DNA from: Barthelona sp. PCE
Lineage: Eukaryota; Metamonada: BaSk clade
Direction of reading: 5' to 3'
Length of the DNA stretch: 64,000 bases
Assembly (NCBI GenBank): GCA_040285745.1
Contig: JAUFOR010000002.1
Span: 1,612,001 to 1,676,000 of the forward strand
Made by a program: the position numbers and the translations under genes. The notes beneath the pieces were generated by a model, which was given only the letters and a program-made list of their open reading frames with translations, ran no database searches and was not told where the DNA came from. Shown one piece after another: positions 29,481 through 39,000 of this stretch (the stretch's first letter is position 1; the number at the start of each line of letters is the position of its first letter).

Positions 29481-29784
29481 CGTAAAGAAATATTAAATCA
29501 TAATTTTGTAAATAAATGCAGAAATTAAATGTGTTTGTATGGTACAGGTCGTACAAATAAAACGTTGCAAGCAGAAAAATACTGCAAAAGCAAAGAATAA
29601 GTCCGAAAATGGTAAAACGAAAATGTAGCACTTGTCCAACAGTTTAAAGTTTGGAGAATGTTTAAATCTGTTTATAAACAACAGTTCACAAAAGAAATGT
29701 ATGCATAATTTACTTTTCCAACGATATTTCCCACTCAAAGCTATTCCACTTCCCTTTTTCTCCACCTTTTCTAAAGCATAAAGA
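29481..29784. other. Divergent intergenic region, nothing recognised
   Basis: About 304 bases separate the starts of the coiled-coil gene and the GRWD1 gene. The stretch is AT-rich, with a pyrimidine-rich run (ccacttccctttttctccacc) just before the GRWD1 ATG, as is seen before several genes in this window. A minus-strand frame across this region extends into GRWD1 coding sequence and is a shadow. Confidence 0.5.
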
Positions 29785-31338
29785 ATGCCACGTTCCCCGA
29801 GCATTAGGAAAATCGACGCTGATGAGGTAAATGTCGGTATGGGCATGGTTGATGAAGTTGTTGCTGTTGAAGGCGAACTATTAGTCGATAAATTCGATGA
29901 CAATGAAGAGTTAGGCAACATCCGTTTAGCACTCCCTGAAGATTTTGAACGTTTACAGATTAAGAACGATGATTCATTGAGAATGGAAGACATTGAAGAT
30001 GCCGAAGAGTTTTTGGGAACTTCTATCTCCACAGGCTTCATGAATGAAAAAAAGAAGCAGAAGAAACGTCGTAAACGTAAGCAAAAGCACCTTGAACAAA
30101 AAGAGAATGAAGAACCGGAATACAACACATTTGTTCCTGGTCGTGATGAGATCACAGATGACATGGAACTGGATTACGATCCAGCCATGTATGATTCCTT
30201 CTTTGACATCAAAACCCCTTGGCCTTCCTTAACGCTTGATGTTATCCCTGATAGTTTTGGTGCTGAAAGAACAGAACTCCCTGTTTCAATGCTCCTAGCA
30301 TCAGGTTCACAGTCCCAATGTATGGATGATAACTTTTTATATGTCCTTCGTTGTGATAATGTCAACAAGACAAGAATAGGATGGGAAGAGAACGATGTTG
30401 AGGATGAAGAAGATATCTCCCTCACCCTAGCCACATTCAATCACAAAGGTTTTGTCAACCGTGTACGTGTGAACCCGGTTATGAACTGCATAATTGCGAC
30501 CCAGGCTGAGTATTCTTCAAAGAAGGGAAGTGTGTCAATCTTCAATGTAGATAAGCAGCTGGAATTGTTATATGCTGAGAAGAAACCCAAGGATGCTGAC
30601 GACTGTCTGATTCACACGGAGAAGGCCAGACCAGGATATGGTTTGTGTTGGAGCCCTTTTGGTGATTATTTGCTCAGTGGTCACGTTGACGGGTCTGTCT
30701 TCAAACATGAGTTAATTAATGATTCTTTCGAATGTACAGCAGAGTTTAAAAGTCACACTGACAGTGTGGAAGATATCACACATCATCCTAGCAGTTCTTT
30801 CTTTGCTACAGTTGGTGTCGATCGATCTATCCATATTTGGAACGCAGAAAGTGAAGAACCAATTGCTGTAAGGGAGGAAGCACATGATACAGATATCAAT
30901 GTTGCTGATTGGAATGCTATTCAGCCGAATATTATTGCCACTGGTGCAGATGATGGCACCATCAAGGTTTGGAACCTCGAAGACATGGCAGAACCTATGC
31001 ATGAGGTTAACTGGCATAACAGTCCCATCACAAGTGTGCAATGGGCTCCTTTTAACGAAACAATGCTTATTGCATCCAGTGAAGATCATAGTATCTCAAT
31101 TTGGGACTTTTCAATGGATGAAACAGAGGAAGATGGTGTGCCAAATAGGCTTATGTTTATTCATGCAGGTCAGAAAGAGATTAAGGAAGTGCGCTGGCAT
31201 CCACAATGTCCTGGATTCTTTATATCAACAAGTGGTACTGGCTACCACATTGCAAAGCCCATGACATTAATGCTTTCCTCCGAAGAAATTGAAGAAATGC
31301 AAGAGGGTATGGAAAGTATTGAAGAACAAGACGAGTAA
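29785..31338 (+). CDS. GRWD1: Glutamate-rich WD-repeat ribosome assembly factor (GRWD1/Rrb1)
   Basis: The 517-residue protein has an acidic N-terminus, a basic patch (EKKKQKKRRKRKQKH) and then the family entry motif TPWPSLTLDVIPD near 150, followed by WD repeats. The repeats include GYGLCWSPFGDYLLSGHVDG, HTDSVEDITHHPSSSFF, DINVADWNAIQPNIIATGADD and PITSVQWAPFNETMLIASSED. It ends with the characteristic FIHAGQKEIKEVRWHPQCPG segment. Rrb1/GRWD1 is a nuclear chaperone for ribosomal protein L3 in 60S assembly, and the related RBAP48-type histone chaperones share the N-terminal mode of binding. The C-terminal GQKEIKEVRWHPQ element separates this from RBAP48. Confidence 0.88.
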   Translation: MPRSPSIRKIDADEVNVGMGMVDEVVAVEGELLVDKFDDNEELGNIRLALPEDFERLQIKNDDSLRMEDIEDAEEFLGTSISTGFMNEKKKQKKRRKRKQKHLEQKENEEPEYNTFVPGRDEITDDMELDYDPAMYDSFFDIKTPWPSLTLDVIPDSFGAERTELPVSMLLASGSQSQCMDDNFLYVLRCDNVNKTRIGWEENDVEDEEDISLTLATFNHKGFVNRVRVNPVMNCIIATQAEYSSKKGSVSIFNVDKQLELLYAEKKPKDADDCLIHTEKARPGYGLCWSPFGDYLLSGHVDGSVFKHELINDSFECTAEFKSHTDSVEDITHHPSSSFFATVGVDRSIHIWNAESEEPIAVREEAHDTDINVADWNAIQPNIIATGADDGTIKVWNLEDMAEPMHEVNWHNSPITSVQWAPFNETMLIASSEDHSISIWDFSMDETEEDGVPNRLMFIHAGQKEIKEVRWHPQCPGFFISTSGTGYHIAKPMTLMLSSEEIEEMQEGMESIEEQDE

Positions 31339-31339
31339 A

Positions 31340-31657
31340 TTAATTTTCATCTTCAGGATCTTGAGGAATGTAATCGCCTATCGATTCTATGAGGGAGGAG
31401 AGACTACTATTCATCTTTGTCATACTTGTGACTAGTTTATCATTATCTACATCAAAGTCTGTAGTAATACGTTCATGTACAAACGCTTCAAGAGATTCGT
31501 CAAGCCTCTTACCATGTGTGGTTAATTTTTTTCTAATATCTGAAGAAAAATCTGTCGAATTTCGAAAACTCTCTATTATATTGTTAGACATAGTTTTCGA
31601 GCATGCTGATGTGGAGGAATGCCCACCAATGTCAAGCCAACTTGTAAGAAAACTCAT
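31340..31657 (-). CDS. Small helical protein, unrecognised
   Basis: This 105-residue frame has a clean ATG and a stop one base beyond the GRWD1 stop, which argues for a genuine convergent gene rather than a shadow. The N-terminus is Ser/Thr-rich with two Cys/Ser clusters. The middle (about 20-90) is an amphipathic helix region (LTTHGKRLDESLEAFVHE), and the end is acidic (PQDPEDEN). Size and helical content would suit a small subunit of a tethering or adaptor complex, but nothing in the sequence specifies which. Confidence 0.55.
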   Translation of the reverse strand: MSFLTSWLDIGGHSSTSACSKTMSNNIIESFRNSTDFSSDIRKKLTTHGKRLDESLEAFVHERITTDFDVDNDKLVTSMTKMNSSLSSLIESIGDYIPQDPEDEN

Positions 31658-31944
31658 AAAAACCCGTTATGATGTGTAAAGAAGTGGAGAAATGGTTAAA
31701 CACTTTAACAGCATGAGAATGTTCAAAAGTGGTATGTATACAACACATAATCACATTTGTGATTGTTAAAGTTTCCAAAAAAAAAAACCTGCTTGGAAAT
31801 GAAGTGTAGGAAAACTTATAATATTGATGAAATAAAAACCTTTCACCAACAATATGTTATACGGTTCATGTTTAAATCAACAAAAAATGAGAATATGCCC
31901 GTATTCATCAAGTACACCCATTTCGTTATACCATAATTTTACAC
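31658..31944. other. Divergent intergenic region with a short palindrome
   Basis: These 287 bases lie between two divergent starts. A near-perfect inverted repeat, AATCACA-tt-TGTGATT, lies at 31749-31764, and a run of eleven A follows about 20 bases later. It could be a binding site shared by the two promoters. No gene is seen. Confidence 0.4.
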
Positions 31945-33597
31945 ATGAAAATTAGCACCCAGCGGTTAATCAAGTGTTATTTTGGGTTCACCTTAGGATT
32001 CTTATCGTTGGCAATTGGTTGTAACATCATTGACAAGATGGATATGGATCCGTGGTTGCTTATCCTGTTTATATCAACGTTCCAAACTCTCATATCATCG
32101 GGAACGCAACAGATTAAGTTGAGCGATGTGGTAAAGGAGAAAAGTGGGGTTTTTTGGTTCTCTTCTTTGCTTTATACATTGGAAATTATGTTTTTGGTTC
32201 AACCATTCCATCACTCGGAATTCCATGATGCGTTTTTATTGGGTTTCTTGCGATACATCACACCGCTATACTTTCGTAAGAAGCTAGCCATAAGTGGATT
32301 TCACTCTTATCTATTACCATCAGCAGCAATGCTTGGATTCGGGTTTTTGGTAAACTTCCTACACGTTAAGAAGTATATATTCCTTGTTTCTCCGATTATC
32401 ATGATTATTTGTCTTTGTACAAGGCATTTTTTGGCATTAGATTATCCTAAATTGAAAAATGAAGGTCTTATGAGTACCACAACAATTCTAATATCACTTA
32501 TTGGTTTTATTATGACCATTGGTAAGTATGAAAAAATTCATTTTTTTTCAACTTTGTTGAGTGGTTTTTTTATTTCATTAACAGGATTCTTCATTCAATT
32601 TGATACCAACAAGTATTCAAAATCACTGAATTCACTTCATTTCTATAGATTATTATTGTTTTCTTACCTTAGTATCAGTTTTTTCTTCATTGTATTTGAA
32701 AAGAACTTTTTTTCTGTATTTCCATTACTTTTATTCGTATTCAGCACCGTGTTATTGCTATACAAGCCCACTACGTTTATAAACGTACCTTCCAATAATA
32801 ATAATGATCTTCAACTGTCAAATGTGGAAGGATTGATAGTGATTTTTGTAATTTTCAGCGTTGTTGTTCTTACAAATGATAAATTTTATAGTCTTATACA
32901 GGTGAGCATTCTACTTCGCACTGTTTTACACTGTTTTTATCCAACAATTAAACAATATGTTGCACGAATTAAGAACTCAAGATTTTCTTTTTCTTTTCTT
33001 CCAATTATAAGTTTGGTTGAGATTTCAATCTTCATAGTGTCATGCTTTTCCATTCTTATGAGTTTTAGTGAAAATGTGTTGAAGCATCCAAGCCCAAGTT
33101 TCGTATTCAGATTTTTGCTCATATTGGTATCAGTTTTTGCAGCAATAACAAGTATACTGAAGGGTAGAAAACTCTTTTTCACTATTGCTACAACATTATT
33201 AATGTTGAGTAATCCTGCCATTTGGTCTATGACTCACAAAACACTTTATAATACTGGTTATGTTCTTTTTTTCGTTCTATGGTGCTTTTTTTTCCAATAC
33301 AAACAATTTATCCAGGCAATCAGGTTGGTACTACTATGGGCTCCGCCTAATTCTGAAAGTGCTGTTCGTGATATACTGAAAGAATTCACTCAAACTTATG
33401 ATGGAGTATTTTTAGGTAAACCAGAGTTCAAAATTTGGTCAGTTACTGGTAAAAGACAGATTCTTACATGCAAACTAAATGTGAAAAAGAATGTTGAAAG
33501 ACCTTCAGTGTCTGAGTTGAAACGACAATTGCAAGGTGAACTTTTACCTCTTAACTTGTTCCACTTAACGCTAGACTTTGAACTTATTGATATATAA
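31945..33597 (+). CDS. Multi-pass protein with a CDF/ZnT-like cytoplasmic C-terminus
   Basis: The 550 residues form a membrane domain of about 12-14 spans followed by a soluble tail (about 455-550). The tail fits the ferredoxin-like C-terminal domain of cation diffusion facilitators: it starts after LLWAPPNSESAVRDILKEF, has KIWSVTGKRQILTCKLNV (compare LHIWSLT), and ends with an LTLDFELID strand. The last two spans before the tail resemble the CDF TM5-TM6 layout, with THKTLYNTGYVLFF at the usual HxLGDTLGS position. The paired HxxxD metal ligands of zinc transporters are not visible. The large number of N-terminal spans resembles ZnT5/Msc2. I infer a ZnT-like protein that may not transport metal itself, perhaps a partner subunit as ZnT6 is to ZnT5. 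Confidence 0.6.
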   Translation: MKISTQRLIKCYFGFTLGFLSLAIGCNIIDKMDMDPWLLILFISTFQTLISSGTQQIKLSDVVKEKSGVFWFSSLLYTLEIMFLVQPFHHSEFHDAFLLGFLRYITPLYFRKKLAISGFHSYLLPSAAMLGFGFLVNFLHVKKYIFLVSPIIMIICLCTRHFLALDYPKLKNEGLMSTTTILISLIGFIMTIGKYEKIHFFSTLLSGFFISLTGFFIQFDTNKYSKSLNSLHFYRLLLFSYLSISFFFIVFEKNFFSVFPLLLFVFSTVLLLYKPTTFINVPSNNNNDLQLSNVEGLIVIFVIFSVVVLTNDKFYSLIQVSILLRTVLHCFYPTIKQYVARIKNSRFSFSFLPIISLVEISIFIVSCFSILMSFSENVLKHPSPSFVFRFLLILVSVFAAITSILKGRKLFFTIATTLLMLSNPAIWSMTHKTLYNTGYVLFFVLWCFFFQYKQFIQAIRLVLLWAPPNSESAVRDILKEFTQTYDGVFLGKPEFKIWSVTGKRQILTCKLNVKKNVERPSVSELKRQLQGELLPLNLFHLTLDFELIDI

Positions 33598-33894
33598 AAC
33601 ATGTTAAAGGATATATCGTATTAAACTCATCTTCATCAGTCAATAATGATGTGAATTTTACTCAAGTAAACTTTTATGGGAGTTGCTTTCTTTCTTTCTT
33701 TTATGCATAACACAACACATAAAACAAAGAAAATGACTGCCTGATCAATCACTTTTGTTGCGTTATGGATAATGTACACATATATCCAACAAAAACGTCC
33801 AATTCTCCCTGAAAAACAAGCAAATATAGGTATATTAACAAATAGAATTTTGTTTTTTGTATATTTATCCTTTTCATTTGAGTATATTCCGAAA
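33598..33894. other. Intergenic region, nothing recognised
   Basis: These 297 AT-rich bases lie between tandem genes. The frame of the downstream gene is open back to an ATG at 33772, but the intervening residues are low-complexity and unlike the rest, so this is treated as 5' leader. No RNA gene or clear regulatory motif was found. Confidence 0.4.
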
Positions 33895-35127
33895 ATGAGC
33901 TTTCAAGACCAAACAGATGCAGTAGCAAAGTACCTGGAGGATACAGATCTTGAGTCAAGACTTAACAAACAATTAAACTTGCTTTTACAAGAAAAACCAG
34001 CAAATGTATTCGATAAACTCGTGTTTCTGCTGTCGCGCCCGATGAATGCAATCATTAAACGAGTATATGTTCACAAGAAGTTCTTTTTTTCTGAAATGTT
34101 GATCTCTATCAAGGCTGATGTCTCAACAGATTTACAAGAAACGATATCTATGGAACTTCTTACTGTTGACCACAAGACTTGTGAACTTCTCTCAATTAAT
34201 GAGGAGCAAATAGAAAAAGTATCTGAATTACTCAATTCTTTGTGGACCGAAAAAGCTATCACCACGGAAGAAGTGCTTCTCATGGATGGATGCGAAGATA
34301 TTCCCCTTCTGATGCGTCGCATTATACAGTTCTATCTCTTGAAACAAGCCATCTCTGCAACAGAACAGCCGTGCAGCAGCCATGCTGAACTTCTTGGTCT
34401 CCCTGCTCCACAACAACAGCGAGTCTTCCTTCTTCTCAAGGAAATTAATCACGGTGGGCTAAAGGTACGAATATTTATGGGTTTTGAGGACTTGAAGATG
34501 GATCTTGAAAAACGTCAGGCTTTTAACACACTCTTTACACAATTCACAGAGTGTGAAACGATCAATGCTATCTTTGACATGTACGAAATTATTAATTCTG
34601 AAGAAAGTGTTTTTAAAGACCAGCCCATGGTCATCGACTGGGGTGTTCCACAGCAATGTGAGGTTGTACCTCCTCCTGAAGAAGCAGAGCAGGAAACGAA
34701 GGGTAAGAAGCAGAAGTCTAAGCGAGAGCAACTGTTTAGCTATGATCCTACTGCTAGTGAAGTCAACACTTCAAAATCTAAAAGAGAAGTATTTATTAAC
34801 AGCCGGACACAAGTTGAATTTATTCAGAAAAATGATACTTGGATCCATCTATGTCCATTCTCTTTGGAAGATACCATTGCTGCAGAAATGCTTGAAGGTA
34901 TACCTGACCGTGTCATCCTTGAACCTTCTCAACATTACTATAGAGATGATGAAACTGATCTAAGTAACGTTCTCAAGACTGCAAAGGCATGTGTGCAAAA
35001 AAAAATGGTTTTTGTTGATGATTTATCATTAGGATGTCTCTTTAATGTAGAAGATGTTTTTGTAACTCTGTGTGGTTTAGAACCTAACCAACAGCGCTTA
35101 CTACAAGAGTTCTGGTTAGATAACTAA
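33895..35127 (+). CDS. Docking/dimerisation-domain protein with enolase-like segments
   Basis: I chose the ATG at 33895 (410 residues); an in-frame ATG at 33772 would add 41 atypical residues. The N-terminus (AVAKYLEDTDLESRLNKQL, then EKPANVFDKLVFLL) has the helix-loop-helix pattern of RIIa/Dpy-30 docking domains, common in ciliary proteins. Positions about 55-90 align with the start of enolase, and ENO4-type proteins combine exactly such a docking domain with a degenerate enolase. A later segment, VILEPSQHYY, then a helix and FVDDL (about 340-375), recalls the enolase barrel strand pair ending in VGDDL, but the catalytic residues are not conserved. A Lys/Glu-rich insert sits near 265-285. 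I infer a pseudo-enolase structural protein, possibly of the axoneme; confidence in the enolase part is low. Confidence 0.5.
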   Translation: MSFQDQTDAVAKYLEDTDLESRLNKQLNLLLQEKPANVFDKLVFLLSRPMNAIIKRVYVHKKFFFSEMLISIKADVSTDLQETISMELLTVDHKTCELLSINEEQIEKVSELLNSLWTEKAITTEEVLLMDGCEDIPLLMRRIIQFYLLKQAISATEQPCSSHAELLGLPAPQQQRVFLLLKEINHGGLKVRIFMGFEDLKMDLEKRQAFNTLFTQFTECETINAIFDMYEIINSEESVFKDQPMVIDWGVPQQCEVVPPPEEAEQETKGKKQKSKREQLFSYDPTASEVNTSKSKREVFINSRTQVEFIQKNDTWIHLCPFSLEDTIAAEMLEGIPDRVILEPSQHYYRDDETDLSNVLKTAKACVQKKMVFVDDLSLGCLFNVEDVFVTLCGLEPNQQRLLQEFWLDN

Positions 35128-35954
35128 AGTTCCTGTACAAGTGACCATTCATTGGCAATAAAATCGTTTATGTTTAAATTTTCACAACCTCTATGAAAAA
35201 CATTAGCATTCAACTCTCTGAAACTTAAGTTTTTGAATAATATATCGCTGCTACAATTCCCGCCACCCAAACAGTCACGAAACATGTCTAATGTTATTCT
35301 AGTAAATCTGTCAGATACGTGCCCACCCACTATGCTATTATCTACGTCTGACCAACTATTTTCCAGTTGAGAACTGCTACCAATAAGGCATATATCATCT
35401 GGAGTTTCAGAAAATATCTCTTCAAGCAGAGTTTCAGCCTGACAAGTTTCTAAAACAACCATACAACTAGCATGACTACAAACTGCTTCAATGCTATTTC
35501 TGATTTCTTGTTCGTTCATCGTCCATCCATCATGTACACGGAGATACTTCCATCCGCCATGGCCGGTGATCCAAATAAGAACACGATCATCTGAATCAAG
35601 ACTAAAACTAATGCCTTCAAAGAATCGAATGATTGCCTGTGGTGTAATGTCTAATCCCTTCAACGTTGAGATGCTGCAGCTATCAACCACAGAGTTACTG
35701 TTAGCAGAGTTAAAAACTGACCCCTTAACCGGATTTGTATTGGAACAAATTAGAGTATCAGCTGTTAACATGAATATAGCATCTCTTGTGAAGCCTCCGA
35801 CCCGGATTAGTAGGTCAGAGAGAGCCCATACATTACTTGAATGATGATAATTTGCCCTAAATCTACTAGTGTTGAGAATAATCGCAATGTTCTTTGACTG
35901 TGCTGTGGAAATCAGCAAACATATGCAAAAAATGCAAAAAATGCCGCTTTTCAT
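35124..35954 (-). CDS. PIGK: GPI-anchor transamidase catalytic subunit (PIGK/Gpi8)
   Basis: The 276-residue protein opens with a signal peptide (MKSGIFCIFCICLLISTAQS). It then has the Gpi8 peptidase fold: NTSRFRANYHHSSNVW near 28, ADTLICSNTNPVKGSVFN near 65, the catalytic histidine H132 in TGHGG, and the catalytic cysteine C171 in ETCQAETL, followed by LIGSSSQLENS. Gpi8 cleaves the C-terminal signal of substrate proteins in the ER lumen and attaches the GPI anchor. Human and yeast enzymes are about 400 residues with a C-terminal membrane span. This one lacks that span, as in trypanosomes, so it must be held by partner subunits. Its TAG stop overlaps the TAA of the convergent neighbour by four bases. 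Confidence 0.92.
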   Translation of the reverse strand: MKSGIFCIFCICLLISTAQSKNIAIILNTSRFRANYHHSSNVWALSDLLIRVGGFTRDAIFMLTADTLICSNTNPVKGSVFNSANSNSVVDSCSISTLKGLDITPQAIIRFFEGISFSLDSDDRVLIWITGHGGWKYLRVHDGWTMNEQEIRNSIEAVCSHASCMVVLETCQAETLLEEIFSETPDDICLIGSSSQLENSWSDVDNSIVGGHVSDRFTRITLDMFRDCLGGGNCSSDILFKNLSFRELNANVFHRGCENLNINDFIANEWSLVQEL

Positions 35955-36008
35955 GAAAAAATTAGTTGTGAAGGGTGAATAAGCTGATTACACAAACTTT
36001 ACCTTTTT

Positions 36009-39000
36009 ATGCACATGAAGAAGTTTATTCAATTTCTTATATTACTATGGGCATCAATTTCTGTCTGTGTAGCTGCAAACACGGTTATTAATGATGATAA
36101 AGTCGTTATTGTAATCACAGAAGGGCAAAACTTGATAAGTGACATATCTAGCAAAACTGTAGTTCAGCTTTTGTGGGACACTCCTGTTGTATATGCCCTT
36201 TTAGTTATTGAAAACAGCAATGTTAATGTTGAATTAAATTTTTCACTATTATTTCCAACTGATTTCAGTATTATCACAGTTAAACAGTCAAATGTGACAT
36301 TCAAGACTGTATCTAAAAAACGCACACTAGCTGCAGATCTTTTTGCAGTTCATGACTCATTTATATATGATTCCATGATTGAATATGTTGGTTCAGTTGC
36401 TTATTTCAACAATACAATATTGGACAGTTTACTAACAAAAATAGATCAAGTTAATGTTAAAGATTGCACAATTAGTGACATAACAATTACTAAATCCAAA
36501 ACCGTTTACTTTAATAATATTTCTTTAAATACTGTCTTACCAACAAGCGTTGAATCGAACATCGTTACGATAGAAAACATTCCAAATATGTCTATTTCGC
36601 TATTTTTAAGAGCAGAAAATATTGTTTTTAGAAACATTGTGGCCGGTGATATCAGTCTTAGTTTTGAAAGACGTTTAAATATCACAATGACTAATGTATT
36701 TGTACATAGTGACATACGGTTACTGTCTGGATTACTACAATCAATATCGGCTGAGAGTGTTTCACTGAAAAACGTATCAGCAAGAAAATTTTTGTTTGTC
36801 AGAATGATAGTTGAGGATATGACCATCACTGAACCGTATTTCAACGGATTAAATACTGTTGTTTCATTTTCTTATTCTCATATCGATAAACTTACAATCA
36901 TCAATTCCATCTTTAGCAATCATTACTATAATTGGGATGTGTCAGATCAAAGTGAAATGCGTACTGTTTATATAAAAAACGTCACATACATTAATATTGT
37001 TGACGATTTTCTGGATAAACCTTTGTTCCCAGTTAATGTTCAGGTATTAGATATTAAACAGGCTATGTTCATCAATGTAGAGCCAAGAACCGCTTCTAAA
37101 GATAATATTCCAAATATTAAAAAATGTTCCATTTCGAACTCCACTTTTTTTGAATCTGATATTGTTTTCTCTGCTGAAACCTATAGTTTCGAAACAGTAA
37201 TATTCGAAAAAACCAGTTTCGGACATCCAATTCACGTTGAATGGATGTATAACATTGTAATTCGTAACTGCACGAGTGTTTCTCAAATTGTTTCTACACC
37301 GATATTCACTCATAATTCTGTGAGTGTAGTCAATTTAAATATGATTGACTCTTCAATTGCAAGAGATATTTTTCAAAATATTCGATACCATGAAAATATT
37401 CATATATCTTTCAGAAACATAAGAATTGAAAACTCTTTTACTAGTTCAATTTTCAAAACTGAAAAGTATGGGCATTTCAATTCTGTGGTATTTGATGGAA
37501 TTATTATTCTAAATTCTGTAATTGAACATCTTTTTTTTTCGGATATTACAAATCATATAGATAGCATGTCTATATATAATATCCATATTGGTGGTGGGTC
37601 TTCTGAGGGTATTATACGTTGTTCAACAACATCATTCACAAGTATAAATAATGCTATTGATGTTAAAAGCGTAAAAATTCAAAAAACATTGTTGCCATAT
37701 TTTTTATATACAACGAGAGTATTCAATATTTCGGTGTCCAATAGTTTCTTTGATTTGGCAGAAAAAGGTGTGGGATTTGTATTATCTTCAGATGAAGAAA
37801 TTCATTTCTCAATGATAAATATTACTGTATCGTTAAATGCTTTATCGTTATGGTCGATTCATAATGGTAAAGAGAGGCTGTTCGTTGACATGAAAAATTC
37901 ATACTTTAACGTAACCGATAAATCAAAATTATGTATGATATATAGCTCAAATCACCAACTCCACTCATCATCGAACGTTACCATTGATGGAGATCGCTTA
38001 CTCACAAACATGGTATCAGATCACTACTTGGATGATGGTTTCCTTTTGAAGGTTGGAATGAATACAATTTCCAGTTCATCAGTACAATTAGTTTTTGGAT
38101 ACATGAAAAAGATTGATATCCTGTATGTAACTTTCTATCCTTTCAATTGGGAGACATTACATGTTCATGATTATGTTATTTTACCCATGAGAAAGATTGA
38201 TGTTTTAAGTGAAGACCTTTGGGTAACTGTGTTTGGCGTTAAATTTGGTGTGCTATCCAACGGAAAGCCGAACGGTATAGCATGCAGAGGAGGTTTTGGT
38301 TGGGATGAAAAGAATAGTAGATGTACACCATGCACAACTGGGTACCAACAGTTACAAATTTTCGAAAAGCCCACGTGCAAATTGGACACTAAACTCGACC
38401 ACTTGTCTTACATGGATCTCGATGCAATAACAGGAGCAATGTACAGAGTACCACTTGGATTTTTTGTTTTAGAAATGAATAATACCGTCACACTTGTTGA
38501 CTGTATGAATTCCTTCTGTCCAGGAGGGCAGGTCATGCCTGGTTTAAGTGGACTTGCAATTACTGAATTTGACAAACGTTATGCCATATACCAATACAAT
38601 AATATTTCTATTTCTGAATTCAACGGATGTATACAGGGACATCATGGTCCCGGATGCACGCAGTGTATCAAGCAAGAAGTAATCAATGGGATTTTTTATG
38701 TTGGCTATCAAATAATATCTTATGGATGTGTGATGATACCGGATAAATATATTAATTACGTCACGATAATGTTCTGTATCCATTGTTTGTTGCTCTTTTT
38801 AGCTATGAAAAACTGGCATCTACTGTCAAAAATAAGATGGACAGCTTTTATGCCAAAAGAAACTATTGTTACGGATTTTGAAACTTTTGAAGTAATTTCG
38901 ACGATAAAGAACTTTGTATTGGTGATATATCCCCTTGTTGTAACCACTAGCAACTCAAGCACAGTTATGCCTGGTGATAATTTATTTTCATTTATTTTTA

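Noticed and set aside
29493-30164. 223-codon minus-strand frame across the GRWD1 start
   Set aside because: It is antisense to the acidic N-terminus of GRWD1 (hence its Ser/Phe-rich content) and has no motif.
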